Under the pieces are notes generated by a model. The model made no database searches, was not told where the DNA came from, and was given only the letters and a program-made list of their open reading frames with translations. A program made the position numbers and the translations under genes. DNA of 64,000 nucleotides, taken from NCBI GenBank assembly GCA_963921795.1, contig OY997650.1:19267862-19331861 (forward strand), given 5' to 3'. Source of the DNA: Nannobrachium achirus. Its lineage: Eukaryota; Chordata; Actinopteri; Myctophiformes; Myctophidae. Each line of letters opens with the position of its first letter. Position 1 is the stretch's first letter. Shown here one piece after another: positions 59,104 to 64,000 of the stretch.

Positions 59104-62100
59104 TTAATTGACGGTTTCAAAATACTCCTTTGAACCTTCAGGGGTTGGCTTGATCTAAAAAGAATATATATATATTGGTGGAATGTACATTTAATACAAT
59201 GTGCAAGCGAATTAATTCATATTTGCTTTCAACACATGAGATTATGTTTTTTTAATTGCAGTCTTCATAGTAAGCAATATAGTGTTTGTCAACAGATGTA
59301 ACTCACCGTAGGAGAGTCTGGGGTCCAGCTAGCTGGGCACACTTCCCCATGCGCCTCCACAAACTGGAACGCCTTTACTAGACGAAGGGTTTCCTCCACA
59401 CAGCGACCTACTGGCAGGTCATTCACGCTCATGTGCCTAACCACACCTTGTGGATCGATGATAAACAGCCCTCTGAGAGAATTAAATGGAATGAAATGTT
59501 TAGTATATGTAATAGGGCATTCACCGAATATTCAAATATCAAAGTCACTATTCGACGTTGTTTACCAAAGTTGAATATTCGCTTTTTTTTTCTCTCTTTA
59601 AAAAATATATAGTTTATAAAGCTTGGCTAGATAGGAAGTCATAAGGATGAGTTGTCAATGCCCCTGGTGGATGAATTTGTTAATGCTCTATACCAGGGGT
59701 TCTCAAACCTTTTTAGGTCGTGACCCCCAAAATAAACATATTTGAACTGGAAAACCCCAGCCTGACAAGCACTTGGAACAATTCCAAGTATTACATTTAA
59801 TGTGACTCGGTTTCGCAGATAAATGTTGTGAAAATAGCAGATCGACATGCTCACAACGCCTCGCGTAGATCTGCTATTTTCACAATGTTCGCATCTTGCT
59901 TACTTAATATTTGACAGTTTGGCCAGTCCTGTCGAATATTCGACTATTCGAATACTTTGCGGTCGAATAATTCGAATACTAAAAATCACTATTCGTGAAT
60001 GCCCTAGTATGTAATATAACTGGGCTTCAAAGCAAAGCTAAACGTTTGACATTTCTCAGGGGTAAAGCATGTTTCTTCTCCAGGCAACATGAAAAACAAA
60101 CATACTGTACCTCAGTGCAATGCCCGGACCTTCCAGAAGAACCCCGTAGTCTTTAGAAACCTGCTTTGTTAGGTCAGCAAGCAGGGGAATGTGGATGTGG
60201 CCCAAGCCTCCAGCCTAACAGGACAGACATCATTATGAGTTTAAAAAGTAGTTATGACAACCAACCAACCATAAAGGGAGGTCTTGGATTCAGCATGTCA
60301 TTATAAGCTAACATTTTCAAAACAAAGCAGATGTACAAGCTCACAACGATGTGAGGCACAGTGAGCTTGTCGATCAGCTATTTTTGAAAACGGTTTAATA
60401 GAGCTTAAGTGGCTAAGACCATTATTTAGTACAAGAATGAGTTTATAGCTTAATTGTGTAATTTTAAGTGAAGAAGTGTACCTTGCGTGGTGTATTAACC
60501 CATGCCAGGTGGGTAAAGTGAGAGTCCACAGACGCACCCACCACTTCACAATTGATGTCATGAAACTCACTGGCCTTGTCACTGAATGAGATGATCTCCG
60601 TTGGGCACACAAATGTGCTATAAAAAAGGACAAATTGAGCCAGTCACACAATGATAGACCATAGGAGCAATGTGCTAAAATGCAACAAAATGATCAAAAC
60701 AAACAAGATGCAAAACAAAGTAACATAAGCATTTAGTAAGGTAAGATGGAAAAAGGCTAAATTAGAGAAGTGATTGGTAATGCATCCAAAGCACAATGGT
60801 GTTACAGTTTAAGTGTTTGAGAATGAAGAGAATTCCTCACAAATCCAGTGGGTAGAAGAAAAGGACCAGATATTTGCCCTTAAAGTCATCCAGGCTCATC
60901 TCCTTGAACTCTCCATTGTGGACAGCAGTAGCTTTAAAATAAGGTGCAGGCTGAGTGACAGCTGGGGCAAATCTGACAGCACCTGGAAGAGTCAATTATA
61001 ACTTATATTAATACATATTATGGTAATTTAAAAAAACATGCATTAGATATTTTGTTTGCCCTGGCCTGGAGTATCGCTGGTGAAATGTAGACACACTTGT
61101 AGAATCTAAACTTGATGAATAGATCTTTGACATACAATACTGGGAGACAGATATGATATTTGACATACATTACAATATATACTGGGTGGGTCAGAAGTGA
61201 ATATGTGTATCATTAATAATACAGTGTACTTGTTGTCAGACTAGGCGAATCACAGTACATAGTGGTTGTCAAACTTGGGTGGATATCCTATGTTCTTTGT
61301 CATGATATCATCATACAATACATTTAGTGGTTGACTTGTCATCATACAGTTAGCCTACATAGTGGTTCACAGTAGATGAATATGATATTTGTGTTCATAC
61401 AGTGCAGAGGTTGACAGGTGAATATGATCTTTGTATTCATTCATACAGTACATAGTGGTTGACAGACTACTGTAAGTGAATATGTTTTTGTATTCTACAG
61501 TACAGTGGTTGACACTGACAGAAGTATATGATCTTTGTCATCACACAGTCCATAGTGGTTGACCGTTGACAGAAGTGACTATTATCTTTGTATTCATACA
61601 GTGCAGTAATTGACAGAAGTTAATGCAGTACATACTGGTTGACAGACAGGCCCTGTTCACTGAGGCTACATGGGGACAAAGTGATGCAACCTTCAGTCCT
61701 CCTGCTGCAACTCTTGCCTAAGAAATAATAATAGTTAGAATTGAATAATATCAATCCAAAACTTATTCGTGTAATTATATTATATATGTCAAGATAGTAA
61801 GGGATTACACACGACGACAACAGCAATACAAGTGTAGGCTACTTTAGACGTATATTCAAACGTTAATGTATTACTCCAACCGACGCACGAGGGCGTCGCT
61901 TGCCAAACAGAATTGATAACGCAATAATGAGATTCACGCGCTGCACTTGTTGTCAACTCAACTGAAGAGACAACAAGACTTCAGTGACGCATGCATGAAC
62001 AACATGTATTTATTATTACTTTGTCCCGTTTATCAGCGCTGCTTTTTACATCCCCACGTCAAACACAATAAACACACTAAAGACAGTAAGTTCATTGTCA

Positions 62101-62141
62101 CTTACAGAGGTCCTGAGCAGTCTTCCAACGGAGGCTGCCAT
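59104..62141 (-). CDS. prdx3: Mitochondrial thioredoxin-dependent peroxiredoxin 3, 7 exons
   Basis: Typical 2-Cys peroxiredoxin reducing H2O2 in mitochondria using thioredoxin 2. Exons in gene order: 62141-62106, 61717-61636, 60982-60841, 60617-60482, 60214-60111, 59472-59307, 59154-59104. All are in phase, giving about 238 aa (human 256). [19 protein letters not shown]...LSTS is an arginine-rich, acid-poor mitochondrial targeting sequence. The mature part begins near [15 protein letters not shown]. The peroxidatic cysteine is in FYPLDFTFVCPTE (C91) and the resolving cysteine in HGEVCPASW (C212). AGGLGHI (~133-139) and KEYFETVN at the C-terminus are the GGLG and YF features of hyperoxidation-sensitive eukaryotic Prx. 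VGRCVEET has an extra Cys (C191) where VGRSVEET is usual. It is divergent from sfxn4 and convergent with tm9sf3. The donor of exon 2 (61635-61634) lies inside a minisatellite unit. Confidence 0.96.
59513..60006. mobile_element. hAT-like element in prdx3 intron 5, with nested MITE
   Basis: Left terminus TAGGGCATTCACCGAATA and right terminus TATTCGTGAATGCCCTA are near-perfect inverted repeats. Flanks ATATGTAA (59505-59512) and GTATGTAA (60007-60014) form a 7/8 target duplication. The interior repeats TTCGAATA motifs. A second hAT-type sequence starting CAGGGGTTCTCAAACC (~59694) and containing a hairpin at 59826-59885 is inserted inside it. Confidence 0.78.
59826..59885. repeat. Short hairpin family, copy 4
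   Basis: TTGTGAAAATAGCAGATCG pairs with TAGATCTGCTATTTTCACAA. The centre CTCACAACGCCTCGCG has lost part of its right arm. Confidence 0.7.
60312..60391. repeat. Short hairpin family, copy 5
   Basis: TTTTCAAAACAAAGCAGATG and ACAAGCTCAC pair with GTGAGCTTGT and CGATCAGCTATTTTTGAAAA. In prdx3 intron 4. Confidence 0.7.
61190..61655. repeat. Degenerate minisatellite overlapping prdx3 exon 2 donor
   Basis: Nine to ten diverged units of 30-60 bp sharing CATACAGTACATAGTGGTTG and ATATGATCTTTGTATTC. The last unit (cagtacatactggttgaca, ~61626-61644) overlaps the 3' end of prdx3 exon 2 and its 5' splice site. Confidence 0.75.
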
Positions 62142-62758
62142 GTTGGATTATGTGACGGACAGCAGCAGCGAGTGACGTAGATTCATTCTTTGTTGCACGA
62201 CGGTGCGCGTCGCAAAACTGTATCTTGCTAAATAGTCTATTCTCTACCCATTCTATTCTTTATACGAGAGTGGATTCTGCCAATGCATTTCAATGGGAAT
62301 GGAGGGGAATCAATCAGGGGATTTTGGGGGAAATCCTCAAATGACAGAAAACCGCTCCATTCCCATCGAAATGCATTGGCAGAATCCACTCTCATTGATA
62401 GAAAGTAGAATATTAGTTTGGTGTGACCAACTGACCGTGCCCTAAGATTATTTCTATATTGCAGTATTGATACTTTTACTTTACTTTACTTAAAGGCCTA
62501 CTGTCATTTTAAAACATTTTAGTACTTTTTCCACCACCACTTCTGCTGTCACTGGATACAATTTGAATTTGACGTTGCGCATCTTTTACAAGCACAATGG
62601 CACAAGCTGTAAACCACGCCCACAATGGCCATGTGTTTAATTCATTGCGGAAGTGAAAGAATATGACATGACCTCAAAAACTTGATAAATAATTGCTCCT
62701 TTAATATTCTCTTGCACTTTATTTTGCCGTAGTTCATCGTTTGTAACACATAAAACCA
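62142..62758. promoter_or_regulatory. Bidirectional promoter region of prdx3 and sfxn4
   Basis: 617 bp separate the two start codons, which face away from each other. The prdx3-proximal part has CpG sites (GTGACGTAG, GCACGACGGTGCGCGTCGC). A hairpin insertion occupies 62266-62393, and a MITE fragment (TACTTTTACTTTACT...TTTTCCACCACC) lies at 62455-62540. No TATA box is evident. Confidence 0.55.
62266..62393. mobile_element. 128-bp hairpin element in the prdx3/sfxn4 intergenic region
   Basis: Arms GAGAGTGGATTCTGCCAATG ... GGGAATGGAG and CTCCATTCCC ... CATTGGCAGAATCCACTCTC are inverted copies of about 39 bp with one mismatch; the spacer is about 50 bp. Confidence 0.8.
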
Positions 62759-64000
62759 ATGGATCCTAATTTATTGCACTGGAAAAATGAGGGAAAGGTA
62801 ACGTTGCTGCGCATTTAATTGTGCATGAAGCATTGTTTATGTCAGTGATAGTGATATGTCATCCCATTGATATGGTTGAGGAAATAATAATATACTAAAA
62901 TGCACTTTCTCTTAAATGCAGTCATTCTTCAGTCGGCTACGAATCTGGCTTAATCTTCTGGATCCTAGTTGTTTGTTCTCCTCCGATGTGAGTAGCTCCT
63001 GTATAATGATAAATAACAACAATATGTGATGAATGAATCTTTGAACACAAACTATGTTTCTTCTCTTCAGGCTGAAATACAGAATGCACGTGCTGTCTTC
63101 ATAAGTGGAGAAAAACACAGAGAAAGGGTAAGCCTAAAGAAAAATGAAAGGAATAGCTTACAGTTGTTTTCTATGATGTCTGTCCTGATGAATAAACTAA
63201 AACCAGTTATGTCTCCACTTCCAGGATAAACATGCATGGACCCTTTCTATGGTAAGTAGGGGCCTAACGTATTATTATTATTTTTACAGCAATTCTGCCC
63301 ATGAAGACACTGTCAAAAATGTAGATACATTTTAGATTTATAAAATAATTTAAACTGTATAAAACATTGTCTCTTATTCTCTTCACAGTCCTCTGTACAT
63401 GCTGATTCTGGTGCTGTGCTGCCTATAGCTTTCCGTCCTCCAGGTGCAGTTTGTTTTAGTTTAGTTTTTATGTCATGCAGAGCAATGTTATGTACATCCA
63501 GGGATGTGCTGGGCCCCTGATTCAGCCCGGAAAAAAAGAGTTGGAGAGGCCCTCATTGCGCGCTATAGAGAGAGATCTCTTTATAGCGCTGCTGCTACTC
63601 AAAGATTTGCCATTTCAGATTGTGACAAGTGACAAGCCAGTGGGCCAATTATTGCACATGAGTTATATTTCGTCGATGTCGGGTGGGAACCTTGTATGTC
63701 CAAAACCGTTTGTTTTGTATTTATCATTTAAAAAATGATTTAAACTAGTGAAAACAGCCGATCTACAAGCACAAGCACAACGCCTCGCAGTGCGAGGTGT
63801 TGTGTGCTTGTAGATCGGCAATTGTGTGCTTGTAGATCGGCCGCCCAGCCACCAAAATGGAACGAAGGCCGACATTTTATTTTTAATCTTTTCCTATTGG
63901 CCGGCCTGAATCGGCCAGGAATGAACCGGCCGTTCGGGAGTTGTCCCGCTTTTCCCAATGGCCAGCACGTCCCTGTGTACATAATATTGCACCTTGTATT
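62759..64000 (+). CDS. sfxn4: Sideroflexin 4, N-terminal exons (gene continues past window)
   Basis: Mitochondrial inner-membrane protein of the sideroflexin family; human SFXN4 is needed for complex I assembly and iron handling. Exons seen: 62759-62797, 62922-62987, 63071-63127, 63225-63251, 63389-63443. All are in phase, coding MDPNLLHWKNEGK, SFFSRLRIWLNLLDPSC..., AEIQNARAVFISGEKHRER, DKHAWTLSM and SSVHADSGAVLPIAFRPP. The patterns 'SF..R...W..LLDP', 'IxxaR', 'AW..sl..VH.DSG..lP..FRP' match the SFXN family N-terminus, and the weak conservation plus position next to prdx3 point to SFXN4. Membrane-spanning exons are not in the window. 63444-64000 is intron and includes a hairpin (63749-63823). 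Confidence 0.85.
63749..63823. repeat. Short hairpin family, copy 6
   Basis: GCCGATCTACAAGCACA ... AACGCCTCGCA pairs with TGCGAGGTGTT ... TGTGCTTGTAGATCGGC. The right arm segment is followed by a direct duplication of TTGTGTGCTTGTAGATCGGC. Confidence 0.75.

Overview
This is eukaryotic, vertebrate-type DNA, almost certainly from a ray-finned (teleost) fish. The coding exons are short, flanked by GT/AG splice sites, and joined in phase across introns. Long CA/GT microsatellites, tRNA-derived SINEs, hAT-like MITEs and Helitron-like elements fill the non-coding space. I see no bacterial operon, CRISPR array, rRNA or tRNA gene. All gene names rest on protein motifs and family sequences I recognise from memory; no database search was run.

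Layout. (1) 2630-12737, minus: pcbp4, a three-KH-domain poly(rC)-binding protein in 12 coding exons, two of them only 24 and 33 bp. (2) 12.8-22.3 kb: gene-poor, with compound CA/CACG microsatellites and a 1.5-kb foldback element (17177-18657) whose ~0.5-kb inverted arms enclose an intact 168-codon ORF. (3) 22344-30684, plus: mocos, molybdenum cofactor sulfurase, 15 exons. (4) 30.7-35.5 kb: repeats and a hairpin MITE. (5) 35512-40437, plus: an ABHD12-family serine hydrolase, best match abhd12b, 13 exons. (6) 40.4-43.6 kb: a hairpin MITE, a Helitron-like element and the tm9sf3 promoter, which has a striking dyad-symmetric CCAAT/E-box/CCAAT module. (7) 43642-56653, plus: tm9sf3, 15 exons, complete. 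(8) 59104-62141, minus: prdx3, mitochondrial peroxiredoxin, 7 exons, tail-to-tail with tm9sf3. (9) 62759 to the window end, plus: the first five coding exons of sfxn4, head-to-head with prdx3 across about 0.6 kb.

The genes are ordinary single-copy housekeeping or metabolic loci and do not form one pathway. The one linkage I recognise is prdx3-sfxn4: both products are mitochondrial and the pair is also adjacent in human. They probably share a bidirectional promoter region.

The most unusual material is non-coding: the ORF-bearing foldback element; two Helitron-like copies in opposite orientation bracketing the 5' two-thirds of tm9sf3; a dispersed family of short hairpins that recurs at least six times; a degenerate minisatellite in prdx3 whose repeat unit overlaps a real exon/5' splice site; and a possible alternative terminal exon in tm9sf3.
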